A DNA stretch of 64,000 bases from Pycnococcus provasolii (GCA_049487715.1 CP150546.1:868001-932000), one strand, 5' to 3'. Numbered from the stretch's first letter, positions 29,067-39,610 are shown. The notes: generated from the sequence alone by a model not told the origin. Numbers and translations: made by a program.

Positions 29067-30059
29067 ATGGAGTTCTACGGCATAGTTATTAAGGCGAATA
29101 CTTCTCGCCCTATCGAAGTGGGTGTGAGCTCTGCATCTGCTAGGAGTTTTGTCGGGGGTGGAGGTGGAGGTGGTGGAGGTGGTGTCAACCACGCCACGCA
29201 CCTACACCGAGCGTGTCTCGTCCTCCCGGATGATGGTGATGATGATGCAGAGCGGCGTTCTGAAGGACACGCGACCTTGCGTCTTCTGAGGACGTCAGGT
29301 GTGGGTTCGCCCATGCCATCGTCAGCCACGAAGACGAGCTCGAAGAAGTCATCGAAAGGTGCAGAAACTTCAAAGACAGTTGGGGGAGGTTCTAAGGGGT
29401 TTGTCATTGGACGTCTGGACTCGAAGCGAGGCAACTTCCAGTGTGATTTGGACCTCGTCATCAAAGTTATGGAAAGCGCACCGGCGACATATGTGCTCAC
29501 CAACGACGGAGACGCGGACGTGCACGTCACCGGCGTGAAGAGTGTAGGATACGAGGACGAATTCGACGCGGCGGACGATGATGAGGTGCTCGCGGAACTC
29601 TCGGACGACGAACTTGGACTTGGACCTAGCGACGACGACGACGACGACGACAGTGACTTGGAAATTGCGGACGACAGTGACGACGACGACGACGACGACA
29701 GTGATGACGACGACAGCGACAGCGAAGAAGATGAGGAAGAAGAAGAGGCTCCCCAAAAGCCACTGAAAAAGACGCCAACGGCGTCTTCTCAGGAGCTTGC
29801 TAAAAAGCGTACCGCAGACGCAAAAACGCCATCAGCAGAACCAGCACCTAAGCGAGCAAAGGAAGCTGCCGCGACTGGGCCGTCGGAAGTTTACAAAAAA
29901 GCTCTTGTCGCGTTCCTTGAAAAGGACGGAGGCAAAAGTCATATGGCAGCACTTGCCGGACACGTCAAGAGACCTGGAGGCGTGCCTAAGCTCAAGCCAT
30001 TCGCAATCGCTCATCCGGAAACATTCAAAATTGCCGGCGACATCATCGAGTTGGTGTGA
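29067..30059 (+). CDS. Nucleoplasmin-like (NPL/HD2-type) acidic nuclear protein
   Basis: 330 residues; the start MEFYGIVIKA is the usual start of plant HD2 proteins and of NPL domains fused to FKBPs. The NPL beta-barrel (residues about 1-165) is split by a Gly-rich insertion (GGGGGGGGGG) and another Ser/Lys-rich insertion before GFVIGRLDSKRGNFQCDLDL. After it come long Asp/Glu runs broken by Ser (residues 175-240), a Lys-rich segment with candidate nuclear localisation signals (PAPKRAKE), and a C-terminal 60-residue helical region with GGKSHMAALAGHVKRPGG. It probably acts as a histone or ribosomal-protein chaperone; deacetylase activity is not claimed. No FKBP domain follows. Confidence 0.7.
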   Translation: MEFYGIVIKANTSRPIEVGVSSASARSFVGGGGGGGGGGVNHATHLHRACLVLPDDGDDDAERRSEGHATLRLLRTSGVGSPMPSSATKTSSKKSSKGAETSKTVGGGSKGFVIGRLDSKRGNFQCDLDLVIKVMESAPATYVLTNDGDADVHVTGVKSVGYEDEFDAADDDEVLAELSDDELGLGPSDDDDDDDSDLEIADDSDDDDDDDSDDDDSDSEEDEEEEEAPQKPLKKTPTASSQELAKKRTADAKTPSAEPAPKRAKEAAATGPSEVYKKALVAFLEKDGGKSHMAALAGHVKRPGGVPKLKPFAIAHPETFKIAGDIIELV

Positions 30060-30149
30060 ATTGCTTCTCATTTGATGTACCATAATAACTTTTGTAGTGG
30101 AAATCACTCGGTTCCATAATTGATTTTTGTTCTAATTTTGGTATTTTAC

Positions 30150-33062
30150 TTACTCACCAAAGCGCTTGCGAGTCGCCGGTGCCGCGGCACCACTCGCTGC
30201 AACGGCAGCCTCAAAATTCGCTTCCACGAGCAACGCGTCGTTGCAACCGATGAAGCTTCCGAAGAGGCATGGTTCGTCAAGGGGAACAACGTGAACTCCG
30301 TCGCTGTCACGCGACTTCTCGGCGCGACGACGTCGCCGAGAACCGGCACCTTTCGGATGGACGACGGTGCCATTGTCGCGATCGTCGTCGTCGTCGTCGT
30401 CGTCCTCTCCCGCGTCTCGTGTCACACGTCCTCGCGGATGCAACTTCACGTGGCACAACGCCGCTGGCGAGACGACAAGAAGCGTGTCACATGTTTCAGG
30501 CGAAGGCTCAGCCTCCACCAGCTTTGATTTTGACTTTGACTTCGACTTCGACGAGGAAGGTGCCGCCGTAGACAGCGGCCGAAAGCTCACGGCAGAAACC
30601 ACTCCGGGCATCTCTGCAAGTCCTCGCGGTGTGGGGCGGTGCTTGCACCACGGGTGAGCTGCGAGCGTCTCCGCAATGTAGACGTGCACAGCGTTGGACG
30701 CACGAGCCACGCACACCAGAGTCGCAGCATGCTCCGGCTCGTCCTCCGTGGCAGGTGCGCGAAGGAGGGCACTCGTGCCAAATGCCACGTCCGTGACCGT
30801 CGCGTCACCGCCGCGTCCTGCACCGCCGAGCAGAGGAAGCACGCCGTGCAGGGCCATGCGTTTCAGGTCGTATATCACCACCGCGCGTGCTGCGGCAAGT
30901 GGACCGAATTTTAAGCCTCCACCCCCCGCACACGCCAGCCACCTGCCGTCAGTACTCACCGCGACGCGAGATACTGACGTGCCGTGCAAACCCGCCGAGG
31001 ACGTCGCCGTGAAGGTGTCCCACACGGCGCCGCGTGAGTCACCGGTGAGATCGCTGGCACCGCCAGTGCCGTCACTCTCGCCACCGCTCCCGCCGCCACT
31101 CAGGCTGGTGTACCGTTCGTCACCAGAGCCACCACCGGAGACGGATCCGCCCGAGCCCGTCGATACTGCCTTGGCTGCAGAGCGATGCCGCTTGCGCGCA
31201 TTACGATGATTCCGTAAGCGCTCACGCCGGCTCATCAAAGTTGCGCGATTCAAGCTCTGCACGACGCGCCGCACCGACGCACGGGGCACCATGCCAGCTT
31301 CGTCATTCTCGGGCACCGGACGCACGTGCGCGGCGGCAAAGTCGAAGAAGGAGCCGACGGTCTCTCCGGTCGACACATCGACGATTCGAATCACGCCACT
31401 CGATGCCTCGACAGCTACGAGGCGGGAACCGTCCGAAGTCACGCACACGGCGCCAGTTGAGGGCAGCCGTGCCTCGAGAGAGACGGGCCTCACCTCGGCG
31501 GTATCTGTGTTGGCATCATAGTGCAACGTCAGCACTCGTGTTCCCACCTCGTGGCTGCTGAGCGCAAGCGTCGCCTTGCCATCGGCGGAGATATCGCTCA
31601 TCGCCGCCACGTCGCACCGTCGCTTCGCCGTATTGATTGCGAGAAGATGTCTTGGGGGACGAGCCAGTACCACTTCCATGCCAGCCTCTGTGGCACGCAT
31701 GGATTCCGGTACAGCATTTTCGTTTACCACCGCGCCTAGGCGGAACAGGTTCACCTGCCCGCTCTCCGCGTCGTGCGACAGCATCAGCGGCGGCACCGAA
31801 AGCTGTCCTTCAGACGAAGCTGCAGTTCGCACCACCGCACATTTTGTCGGAGCGGGTGCGCGACTGACAAACGCGCTGCGTCGCTGCAGAAATGTTGGAC
31901 AGTGCGCAATGACGAGTCGGAGGTCATCACCGCCACTCAAAAGCCACTCCTCGTCGCCACCGCCGCGTCGTGGCGGCACGCACACGAGAGCGCGCACGTC
32001 GCGGCTGTGCGGTCGCTTCAGTCCATTCAGCACCCACTTGGCCGAGTGATCGTCGCCCACCTTCTGGAACAGTGCGACGCGGCTATCGGTGCCACTCGCG
32101 AACACCGCGTCAAGCGTTCGCGACGCTGCGATGCACAGCACTGGGCCCTGGTGCACGTGAAACGCGGCGATGGCCGCGGCGGAGGCGCCGTGGCCGCGGC
32201 GCATGGCGGAGGCAACGTCCCAGAGTGTCACGGAACCACCCTGATCGCCGGCGGCAAGCTTTCCGTCGCGCGTAAAGGCGACGCACCACACGCACGTTCG
32301 CGACTCGTAGGCGGCGATTTCGTCGGCAACGACGGCGTCGCGTCCTACGGGCAAGTCGCGCTTCACCGCGGCGCGCGCCGCGGCGGCACGCTGCTCAAGC
32401 GTCAACTTCGAGCCGAACTTGGCGTCTCGTGTCGGCGTCATCGCCGCGCCGGCAGTTTCGCCGTCACCGCGTGTGGTGACGACGACGCGCACCGCCTCTC
32501 TGCCGTTCGTGGATGCGTACACGTGCGCCGTCCCGTGGCTCGTGCCGACAGCGAGCATGGTTCCATCGCCTGACCAAGCGACGCACAGCGCACGTCCCGT
32601 GGCTGGCGGGTCGCACGCCATGGCAAGTTCAAGTGCCGGGCTATCGCCTTGCACGTCGTCATCCTCGGCGAGCGCCCACACGCGGCACCTTCCGTCGTCG
32701 CACGCCGCCGCCACCCTCTGCGCGCCCGTGGTCGCCGCCATGGGTTCCGCCGCCATGCCCCACACTGCGCCTCCTCGGCTGTCCGTCGGCCTGGCTGCGC
32801 GTCCTTGTCGCAGCTCGAATATGCGCGCGGCGACCGTGCCAACGAATATGCGCCCTTCCACGAACGCGAGCGACAGGAGGCCTGATGACAGAGAGGCGGC
32901 GACGTGTGATTCGGCGAGGAGCGCCCAAGAGCTCGTTTCGTAGAGCTCGACCGCGCCTGACTCGCGCGCGACTGCGACGAGCGAGCCGTCGGAGGAGGCG
33001 CAGCTCGAAGTCACAGGCGCGGGGCACCAAGGCACCATGCGCGCGCGGTGCAGGCGGATCAT
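30150..33062 (-). CDS. UTP4/Cirhin-like WD40 protein of the SSU processome
   Basis: 970 residues, no intron. The N-terminus starts IRLHRARMVPWCPAPVTS and continues with WD-type blades (GSLVAVARESGAVELYE, GAVWGMAAEP, RVALFQK, LLSGGDDLRLVI), matching UTP4 from its first residues. The C-terminus ends PATRKRFGE, like the conserved KRFG end of UTP4. UTP4 belongs to the t-UTP/UTPA subcomplex that binds the 5' ETS of pre-rRNA and starts small-subunit assembly in the nucleolus. Basic RRERLRNHRNARKRHR and a Gly/Ser-rich stretch (GGSVSGGGSGDE) interrupt the second propeller, and a DDDDDDDRD run lies near the end. It converges with the NPL gene, 90 bp apart. Confidence 0.8.
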   Translation of the reverse strand: MIRLHRARMVPWCPAPVTSSCASSDGSLVAVARESGAVELYETSSWALLAESHVAASLSSGLLSLAFVEGRIFVGTVAARIFELRQGRAARPTDSRGGAVWGMAAEPMAATTGAQRVAAACDDGRCRVWALAEDDDVQGDSPALELAMACDPPATGRALCVAWSGDGTMLAVGTSHGTAHVYASTNGREAVRVVVTTRGDGETAGAAMTPTRDAKFGSKLTLEQRAAAARAAVKRDLPVGRDAVVADEIAAYESRTCVWCVAFTRDGKLAAGDQGGSVTLWDVASAMRRGHGASAAAIAAFHVHQGPVLCIAASRTLDAVFASGTDSRVALFQKVGDDHSAKWVLNGLKRPHSRDVRALVCVPPRRGGGDEEWLLSGGDDLRLVIAHCPTFLQRRSAFVSRAPAPTKCAVVRTAASSEGQLSVPPLMLSHDAESGQVNLFRLGAVVNENAVPESMRATEAGMEVVLARPPRHLLAINTAKRRCDVAAMSDISADGKATLALSSHEVGTRVLTLHYDANTDTAEVRPVSLEARLPSTGAVCVTSDGSRLVAVEASSGVIRIVDVSTGETVGSFFDFAAAHVRPVPENDEAGMVPRASVRRVVQSLNRATLMSRRERLRNHRNARKRHRSAAKAVSTGSGGSVSGGGSGDERYTSLSGGGSGGESDGTGGASDLTGDSRGAVWDTFTATSSAGLHGTSVSRVAVSTDGRWLACAGGGGLKFGPLAAARAVVIYDLKRMALHGVLPLLGGAGRGGDATVTDVAFGTSALLRAPATEDEPEHAATLVCVARASNAVHVYIAETLAAHPWCKHRPTPRGLAEMPGVVSAVSFRPLSTAAPSSSKSKSKSKSKLVEAEPSPETCDTLLVVSPAALCHVKLHPRGRVTRDAGEDDDDDDDDRDNGTVVHPKGAGSRRRRRAEKSRDSDGVHVVPLDEPCLFGSFIGCNDALLVEANFEAAVAASGAAAPATRKRFGE

Positions 33063-33315
33063 GATAGACTACGATAGGATACGACGCAAGGCAAGAGTGG
33101 ACGGAAGAATAGAACAGAACAGAGGGCACGGGAGGGGGAGGGGAAAGAATACGGGGTGGTGGCGGCGGCGAGGGGGCGCATAACCCTAGCCCAAAACCCT
33201 AACCCGGGACCAGGGGAGTACAGAGAAAGGTCAGGTGGGATCCAACCTGGCACTGGCACCCACCCACCTATATACAGGTAAGTTCAGGTTCTTTTTATCT
33301 ATGGTGGAACTTTCT

Positions 33316-35078
33316 TTACCAGAAAATTCCCACGCCGCGGTAGTAAGAATCATACCCATAGCCAGAGTACTCAGTTGTGGTTGGCTCATGGGAACTTGCT
33401 GGTGGTGCAGCTGTTGTGCCGCGAATCATGCGCTCCATGCGTTCAAGGCGGGAGGCCAGAGAAGCGAGCACAGACCGCGATGCCGCGCTTCCGACGCCCT
33501 CACCAGCAGATACGCTCTCCGCAAGACGAACGGTGCGTGATGCGCCGGTTCCGAATAGATTCGTGTCGCCGATGAGAGGCTCGACGACAATCTCGACACC
33601 GTCAATGGAAGGCGCGTGGTCGCCACCCACGTTCAGCACGAGCTCCTTGACGGGTTCCGGAGCCGGTCGATCCCACACCACCCGGTTCTCTATCGCTTGC
33701 CCCACATCCGCGTCCGTCTCCATCTCCATGCCACCGCGGCGCGAGAAGAGGTCGTCGCTAGCGTAGGTTCTGCTATCGGCCGCGGTGGTGGACACTGAAC
33801 ACACGTAAATGCCCGTGCTGTCTGCGCGAGGCGACACGCCCACGTCGGCAAAGACATCGCAAACTGCTGCGCGCGCCGCCACGGAAATGCGCCGAACGCC
33901 GTAGCCCGGCGGGATGCGTATCGTCAGCTCACGTCTCGAGGATGAGGATGAGGAGGACGGGGTGGATGCATATGCTCCTTGGCGTGGTGTTGTCGGAGGC
34001 ACAAGAGTGACCGCATGCGCACCGAGCTCGTCCGGCGGCACGGGCGGTGGTATTTTACCCGGGCTACTTATCGTGCAGGTTTCACTCAGGCCACCGCTTG
34101 CCACAGGCCAAGTCGTCGCGAATGCCGTCGGCGGAGCACTCGACACGATTGTCACAGTGGGTCCCTTTCTCCGCTTTTTGGGTTGCGTGCGAACTGACAG
34201 CTGCGGCTGCGGGGGCGGCGGCGTAGGCTTAACCTCTGGTGCCGGCGATGGTGCTGGTGTCGGCGGAGCCTTGTTAGGTGACGGGCTCTGCGGACAGAAC
34301 TTGTTCACGAGCTCTTCATACGAGACTAGCCCGTCGCCGTCTGTGTCCATCCCCTCGCGCAACTTGGCAATGCTGTATCTCATCTCGGAGAGCGTCATGT
34401 CTGGGACGAGCATACGTATCATGTGAACGAGCTCGACGAGGTCGAGCTGACCGCTTTTATCGACGTCGAACGTATCAAACACCGCCTTGGAGCCCGCCTT
34501 GCGTATTGCCTTGGCGAGTCTCTCGTGTGCGAGAGTTGCGGCGGGCGCGTGCTTTCGGACGGCGTCGCCGTACTGATAGCACACCATAACAGCGGCGTTG
34601 AGTTCATCATACTGCGTACGTCGTTTTTTTTTTTTTGTGTGTGCGTTTGTGTGTGTGCGTGTAAGCGGTTGGTTTGTTCGGCCTACCGACAAGCTTGCGC
34701 AAGGCCGAACGCGCGTGTACACCGTCTTGCAGATATGTCGCCACCTGTTTCGCTTACCTCAAGTTTCGCGTTTCCCGCGGCGTTGCGTACTCTTTTTCGC
34801 GTTCCCACAGAGTCTCTTCTATCTTTAAGTCTGTCGAGGTTGGCTGTTCGTCCTCCGGTGTCAATCATGGCGACGAAGTACTCGATATCCGCCTTTGTGC
34901 ATCCCGGCACGAGGTCTTGGAACAGCGCGGTGTATTCGTCTAAGGTGAGGCATCCGTTTTTGTCCTTGTCGTATTCGTTGAAGAGGCTGCGTACAGTGGC
35001 CCCACGCTCACGTATTGCACGCTTCAAAGACGCGAAGAAGTCAAACGTAGCATATTTGCGTTGCGCAGAGGACGGCAT
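33316..35078 (-). CDS. EF-hand calcium-binding protein (two exons)
   Basis: Exons on the minus strand are 35078-34758 and 34611-33316. The 146-nt intron has donor GTAAGC and acceptor CGCAG, and holds T/GT repeats. The product is 538 residues. Three EF-hand loops are visible: DKDKNGCLTLDE in exon 1, DVDKSGQLDLVE and DTDGDGLVSYEE in exon 2, all with good Ca2+ ligands. A Pro-rich linker follows, then a beta-rich region beginning ELTIRIPPGYGVRRISV, and a Gly/Tyr-rich C-terminus (YSGYGYDSYYRG). The function is unknown; it looks like a calcium-responsive scaffold. It is divergent from the carboxypeptidase gene with only 105 bp between starts. Confidence 0.75.
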
Positions 35079-35183
35079 GACACCGGTTATGAAAAAAAAA
35101 TAACACAAACAAAACGTCCGCCGTTAGGGTTAGGGTTCGGGTATTGTTTCCTTCCCTGCCCTGATCATCTTTGAGAGAGCTTC

Positions 35184-36893
35184 ATGGTGATGATGGTGAT
35201 GAACAAAGGCTTCCATGGCGCTTCGGTGGGTGTGGTTGTGATCTTCGTGAGCATGTTGATTTTGAGCAGTTTGGGGGGCGCACAAATTCAAATGACAGAA
35301 GCACATGTGTACGCATCCGCAGCCTCCGCGGCGCTCCTGCGAGGGTCCGCGTCAAGCGAGATGCACAAGCTTGGCGGCGCACTCGCGGCACAACGCTACA
35401 TGTCCAACGACGAAATTAACAACTACCTGGCTTGGATCACGTCGGCGGAGTCTGGATGCAACGCCGCCATGTCCGTGGAAAATCTAGGATCGAGCGTGCA
35501 AGGCACTCCCATGAACGCTATATGGGTCGCGCACCCGGACTTAAATACACGGTCGGCACCCGAGTACGTCTTCTTGGGGAATATGCACGGCAACGAACCA
35601 CTAGGCAGACAGCTTCTCATCTACTTCCTCGAAGTGATGTGTGAGGCATACCAGCAGCTCGATAGCGCGACCATATCGGGGGGAAGGCAGAGGCAGTGCA
35701 TGCTTGACCGAAAGCCTGAACTCAATACCGCACAAAAACTCCTGCAGTCTGTTCGCGTAGCCGTCGTGCCATTCATTAATCCGGACGGCTTCACTGCGCA
35801 CCGCCGCGAGAACTCGAAAGGCGTGGACTTGAATAGAGACTTTCCCGACCAGTTCAGGCACGGCGCAAACGCAATGGAGCACGGACGAGGCGGCGAGCAG
35901 CCGGAGACGCTCGCAGCCATGAGCTTTCACAAGAGGCACAGCTTCGCCGCGGGAGCCAACTTCCACGAAGGTGCGCTCGTCGCCAACTACCCGTGGGACG
36001 GAACGGCACACGGCAGCGGTGGGTACAACGGCGTTCCAGGCGATGACGCGACATTCCGCAGCCTCGCTCGCTCGTACGCAAGTCTGCATCCGAAGATGCG
36101 CGCGTCCCGTGAATTCAAGGAGGGCATTACCAACGGCGCTCAGTGGTACCCACTGTGGGGTGGCATGCAGGACTACGCTTATCTGCAGGGTGGGTGCCTT
36201 GAGCTGACGATCGAGCTCAACGACCGGAAATGGCCGTCGGCACCGGAGTTGCACAGGCTATGGGACGAATCGAAGGGCGCATTCTTCGGCCACCCGATCG
36301 CCGCGCTCGTCGACTCCGGCTTGCATGGCGTCGTCAAGGACGGGACCACGGGCCAGCCTATCCTGGGAGCCAGCGTGCGCCTCGTTGGCCGACCTGAGCT
36401 GCTCCGCGGCACCAAGGTGGATGCCTTTGGAGGCTTCCACCTCGCGATGGCGAATGGCGAGCGCGCGAGCTTGCACGTCACCGCCGAGGGGTACGAGTCT
36501 CTGGACATGCACGTGGCTATCCCATCCAACGCGGCGCTGAACAACGTTAAGATCGCACTTCGGCGCTCGGAGACGTCGAACGAAAGACCGCTTGATCCGC
36601 CGGTGGACATGTCTCCCCCGCCGCCGGACATGTCTCCCCCGCCGCCGCCGCCGCCGCCAGTACCTGCCGCCGTGGTTAAGGTCTTCGACACCCAGAAAAG
36701 CCCACCGAACCTTGCTATCGCGGATCGCGTTCCACTTTTGACACGTCTCATGGTGGTGTATGCGACCGTCGCGCTTCTTGCATTTATCGCTTTACTTCGA
36801 TGCGGTCGCTCGCGTCGAGGTGGCGCGATTGGCGTCGGTCGTTCGCGCTCGAGCGTGTCTGCGTCGCAGAGGAACCGGTTTCTTCCGCTTTAG
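35184..36893 (+). CDS. M14 metallocarboxypeptidase, type I membrane (carboxypeptidase D/SOL1-like)
   Basis: 569 residues. Signal peptide at 1-33. The catalytic domain has the zinc triad His135 and Glu138 in NMHGNEPLGRQ and His261 in NFHEGAL, substrate residues in FINPDGF and DLNRDFPD, and the catalytic Glu344 in CLELTIELNDRKWP. The transthyretin-like domain typical of the N/E subfamily follows (GVVKDGTTGQPILGASVRL). A Pro-rich linker and a C-terminal transmembrane helix (about 527-545) with a basic cytosolic tail complete it. Such enzymes trim C-terminal Arg or Lys from secreted peptides in the Golgi or at the surface; plant SOL1 processes CLE peptides. All active-site residues are present. 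Confidence 0.9.
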   Translation: MVMMVMNKGFHGASVGVVVIFVSMLILSSLGGAQIQMTEAHVYASAASAALLRGSASSEMHKLGGALAAQRYMSNDEINNYLAWITSAESGCNAAMSVENLGSSVQGTPMNAIWVAHPDLNTRSAPEYVFLGNMHGNEPLGRQLLIYFLEVMCEAYQQLDSATISGGRQRQCMLDRKPELNTAQKLLQSVRVAVVPFINPDGFTAHRRENSKGVDLNRDFPDQFRHGANAMEHGRGGEQPETLAAMSFHKRHSFAAGANFHEGALVANYPWDGTAHGSGGYNGVPGDDATFRSLARSYASLHPKMRASREFKEGITNGAQWYPLWGGMQDYAYLQGGCLELTIELNDRKWPSAPELHRLWDESKGAFFGHPIAALVDSGLHGVVKDGTTGQPILGASVRLVGRPELLRGTKVDAFGGFHLAMANGERASLHVTAEGYESLDMHVAIPSNAALNNVKIALRRSETSNERPLDPPVDMSPPPPDMSPPPPPPPPVPAAVVKVFDTQKSPPNLAIADRVPLLTRLMVVYATVALLAFIALLRCGRSRRGGAIGVGRSRSSVSASQRNRFLPL

Positions 36894-37104
36894 CGCCACA
36901 ATTACTGTACATGTAACATATCCTTCAATCGTCAATAATGTGAGAAGTCGCAGTGGCCGTATCGTATTCGTAATCCTTCATTGTACCAAACCCATAACTC
37001 TCCTTTGACTCTCCTTTCGGGGTTTGCCTTGGATTGGGGTTTTTGATTTTTCCCCTTTTTTTGCCGCCGCCGCTTTTGTCGCGTTTTTTTGGATTCTTCC
37101 CTCC

Positions 37105-39012
37105 ATGGCGCACTCTTCTCATGCGTTGCTAGGCAAGCGCACTCGCCCCTCGAACTCAGAAGAAGTCGACGACGGAGACGAAGAGGGTGGTGCTGCTGGT
37201 GAGTTTTCGTCCATCTCCTCCCCTCGTGATGTCCGTCGTCTTCTCAGTCTTCTCACCAAGGCTTTGGATCACAACACGCTGATGCGATCCAAGTTCGGCT
37301 CGGAGCCATCCAAATTCCTGGAGAGCGAACTCGCGCTTAACGATGTGTTGGAACAGGCGAAAGTTATCGCGGCACACGTCACGTACTACCACGTGCTCGT
37401 CGAAGAGAACGCTGTCGCGACCATCGCGACGTTGCTCGCACACGAAAACAGCGATGTCGCGGCGCAGGCTGTCGCAGTGCTGCGCGAATGGCTCGACGAC
37501 CCGCTTGCAGGAGTGCCCGACAACGAAGTCGAGGAGGCGACTAAGGCGGCTATGAGCCTCGCAGACGCCGTTGTCGCCAACTTAGCAGAGGACCTGTGCA
37601 GAAGCTTGCTCCGCTGGGACGAAAACGAGGATGTCGAAAAGCAGGCAGTCAGTGACACGCTAGGCGCGGTCGAGGCGCTCGTCGAGCTGCGTGGGGCTGC
37701 TGCCGCAAACGCGTGCATGCTCGAACGCAGTGGTGCACTGGCAACGTTCCTGCTGAGTAAGCTGCACGGCGGGGAGCAAGCGGCAAAACGCGCCGCGCAG
37801 GGCAGGTCGGCCGTCGAGGCGGCTCTCGCGGCATCCAAGGCACGCGACGACCCGGAATCGGCACGGGCGGAGGAGGCTGAGCACGCAGCCGCCAGCATTG
37901 CGGAGCCAAATGCTGTGGCAGCAGCGGACCTACTAAGCCAGCTGCTCGTCGCGAGCACGTCCGCCCGCGGCAATGCGGGACTTTGGCACAGTGCCGAGGG
38001 TGGTGCGGCGGTGTCCAAGCTGGCGAAATTGACGCAGCGCACATTCCACAGTCGGCTCGATGCTCTACTCTCGTTCCTCGCGCCTTTCATGCATCCGTCC
38101 GCTGCAAACGTGCTTGGCAAGGTGGCGAACGGCGACGCGCTGGAGACGGCGCGCTGTGCTCTCGAAAGCCTGTGCACGCTCGCGATGGAGCCCACGCACG
38201 CCGCGCATCTCGTATCGGAGCTGGAGGCACTCGAGCTGCTCGTGTCGGTGCTCAAGGCGGAGCCTGATCTGCGTCTTGTGAGCTTGCGGGCGATCACATT
38301 CATCCTTTCCGCGCTCACAAATCCTTCTGATGCGTGCAGCCGCTTCGTGGAATCGGCGGGTCTTAAGCCGTTGTTTAACATGCTGATGGGCAAACTTCCT
38401 CTGCTCAGTCCCTCGACTGCAGCGCGTACCAAGCCAGGTGCGCAACGCCGTGCGGAGAAGGAGTGTGCAGAGCGATGCGTGAGCGTTATCGCGGCACTGC
38501 TCGAGGGCCTATCTCTCGCGCTGACTTCCGGTGACGACGGCGCCGCGGCGGCGGCGCGCGAAGCGCAGCTGGCTTGCAAGGAGCGCGTGCTCGGAAAACT
38601 GCTGGAGGGAAACTGCGCGAAGCTCGACCGCGTGCTGGACATCTTTGCGCGTTACCACTCCTCCGTTCGTGCGGCTGAGGCGCATCTTCCAGGCGCGGGC
38701 GAAGGCGACGAGGTTCTGCTGATGCGCCGCTTCGACGCTGGACTGGATGCGCTTCGTGCATGTGCATCTGTGCTGTCGCATGCGTACTGCACCGGAGATG
38801 ACCGTTTGATTGGTCGCATCGTCACGCGCCTTGGCGGCGACGGCAGCAGCGGCCCAGCGATGGGCGACGTGGTGGCTGTGGTGGCGGAGTGGGCAACCGA
38901 GCTGATGGCTAGTATGCGAACGAGCGGCGCGTCGTCGTCCTTGGTTGTGGAGGCTCGCGTGCGACTTCTGCTGGCTTGCATTGCGCAGATGGAGAGCAAG
39001 CCTTCGTCTTAA
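37105..39012 (+). CDS. Beta-catenin-like protein 1 (CTNNBL1) homologue
   Basis: 635 residues from MAHSSHALLGKRTRPS; upstream in-frame sequence lacks an ATG. The N-terminal KRTRPSNSEE looks like a nuclear localisation signal. The rest is armadillo-like helical repeat with the CTNNBL1 order: YYHVLVEENAVATIATLLAHENSDVAAQAV, LVELRGAAAANACMLERSG, LDALLSFLAPFM, ERVLGKLLEGNCAKLDRVLD and RFDAGLDALRACASVL. CTNNBL1 associates with the Prp19/CDC5L spliceosomal complex and imports CDC5L. An Ala/Glu-rich patch near residues 225-265 is an insertion. Its stop is only 34 bp from that of the opposing gene. Confidence 0.8.
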   Translation: MAHSSHALLGKRTRPSNSEEVDDGDEEGGAAGEFSSISSPRDVRRLLSLLTKALDHNTLMRSKFGSEPSKFLESELALNDVLEQAKVIAAHVTYYHVLVEENAVATIATLLAHENSDVAAQAVAVLREWLDDPLAGVPDNEVEEATKAAMSLADAVVANLAEDLCRSLLRWDENEDVEKQAVSDTLGAVEALVELRGAAAANACMLERSGALATFLLSKLHGGEQAAKRAAQGRSAVEAALAASKARDDPESARAEEAEHAAASIAEPNAVAAADLLSQLLVASTSARGNAGLWHSAEGGAAVSKLAKLTQRTFHSRLDALLSFLAPFMHPSAANVLGKVANGDALETARCALESLCTLAMEPTHAAHLVSELEALELLVSVLKAEPDLRLVSLRAITFILSALTNPSDACSRFVESAGLKPLFNMLMGKLPLLSPSTAARTKPGAQRRAEKECAERCVSVIAALLEGLSLALTSGDDGAAAAAREAQLACKERVLGKLLEGNCAKLDRVLDIFARYHSSVRAAEAHLPGAGEGDEVLLMRRFDAGLDALRACASVLSHAYCTGDDRLIGRIVTRLGGDGSSGPAMGDVVAVVAEWATELMASMRTSGASSSLVVEARVRLLLACIAQMESKPSS

Positions 39013-39046
39013 AGTTGACGGGTGGAAGAAATCAAACTTTGTTATG

Positions 39047-39610
39047 TCACTTGTAATTTAATTTCTTGTCCAATTCTGCTTCTTTCGCCTCGTCGATCTT
39101 GCGACTGATAAAGTCGATGGCGAACTCCAACGGCGAAAACGGCTTGAATTCGAACACCTCTTGCAGCATTTCCTGGAACACAACCTGCAGGTTGTGCTGG
39201 TGCAGGTAGGCGTTGTACGTCTGCCTGCGCCTCCAGTCTTCGTGGTTCTTAGGGAAGTGGAAGGTGAGCGTCTCCTCCACCGCCTCGGTGAGCGAGTGGG
39301 ACTTGAGCCAGTTGACGGCGTACATCAGCGGGTCCTTCGGCAAGTCTCTGAGAAGCACGCTAAGCACACCTTTGATGACGAGCTGGATGTCAACCCTTCG
39401 TCCCGTCATCATGTGTTCGTCGAGCAGAAGTCTCTTGACTCCATATCCTGGCGTGTCTCTCTCTGGTCGAAATCCCAGCATAGGCCTTAAGGTGTCCCTG
39501 TCACCGGTTCCGTCGACGAGCGTGAAGTCGTGCACGGAGTCGCGCGGTCCTGGCGGCGGCACGACGGGAGGAGGTCGTTCGGCCGTTGAGACTCTGTAGC
39601 ACTCCGCCAT
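39047..39610 (-). CDS. Small protein with two DPY-30/RIIa-like motifs
   Basis: 187 residues. Two helix-turn-helix segments have the DPY-30/RIIa docking pattern: LRDLPKDPLMYAVNWLKSH (about residues 88-106) and FEFKPFSPLEFAIDFISRK (about 154-172). The N-terminus is Pro-rich. In ciliates and algae this motif is common in axonemal proteins that dock on amphipathic helices of radial-spoke or central-apparatus partners. A ciliary role here is inference, supported only by the PIBF1-like gene in the same window. Confidence 0.6.
   Translation of the reverse strand: MAECYRVSTAERPPPVVPPPGPRDSVHDFTLVDGTGDRDTLRPMLGFRPERDTPGYGVKRLLLDEHMMTGRRVDIQLVIKGVLSVLLRDLPKDPLMYAVNWLKSHSLTEAVEETLTFHFPKNHEDWRRRQTYNAYLHQHNLQVVFQEMLQEVFEFKPFSPLEFAIDFISRKIDEAKEAELDKKLNYK

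Noticed and set aside
37386-38642. 418-codon minus-strand open frame
   Set aside because: Antisense to CTNNBL1, whose armadillo pattern is convincing on the plus strand.
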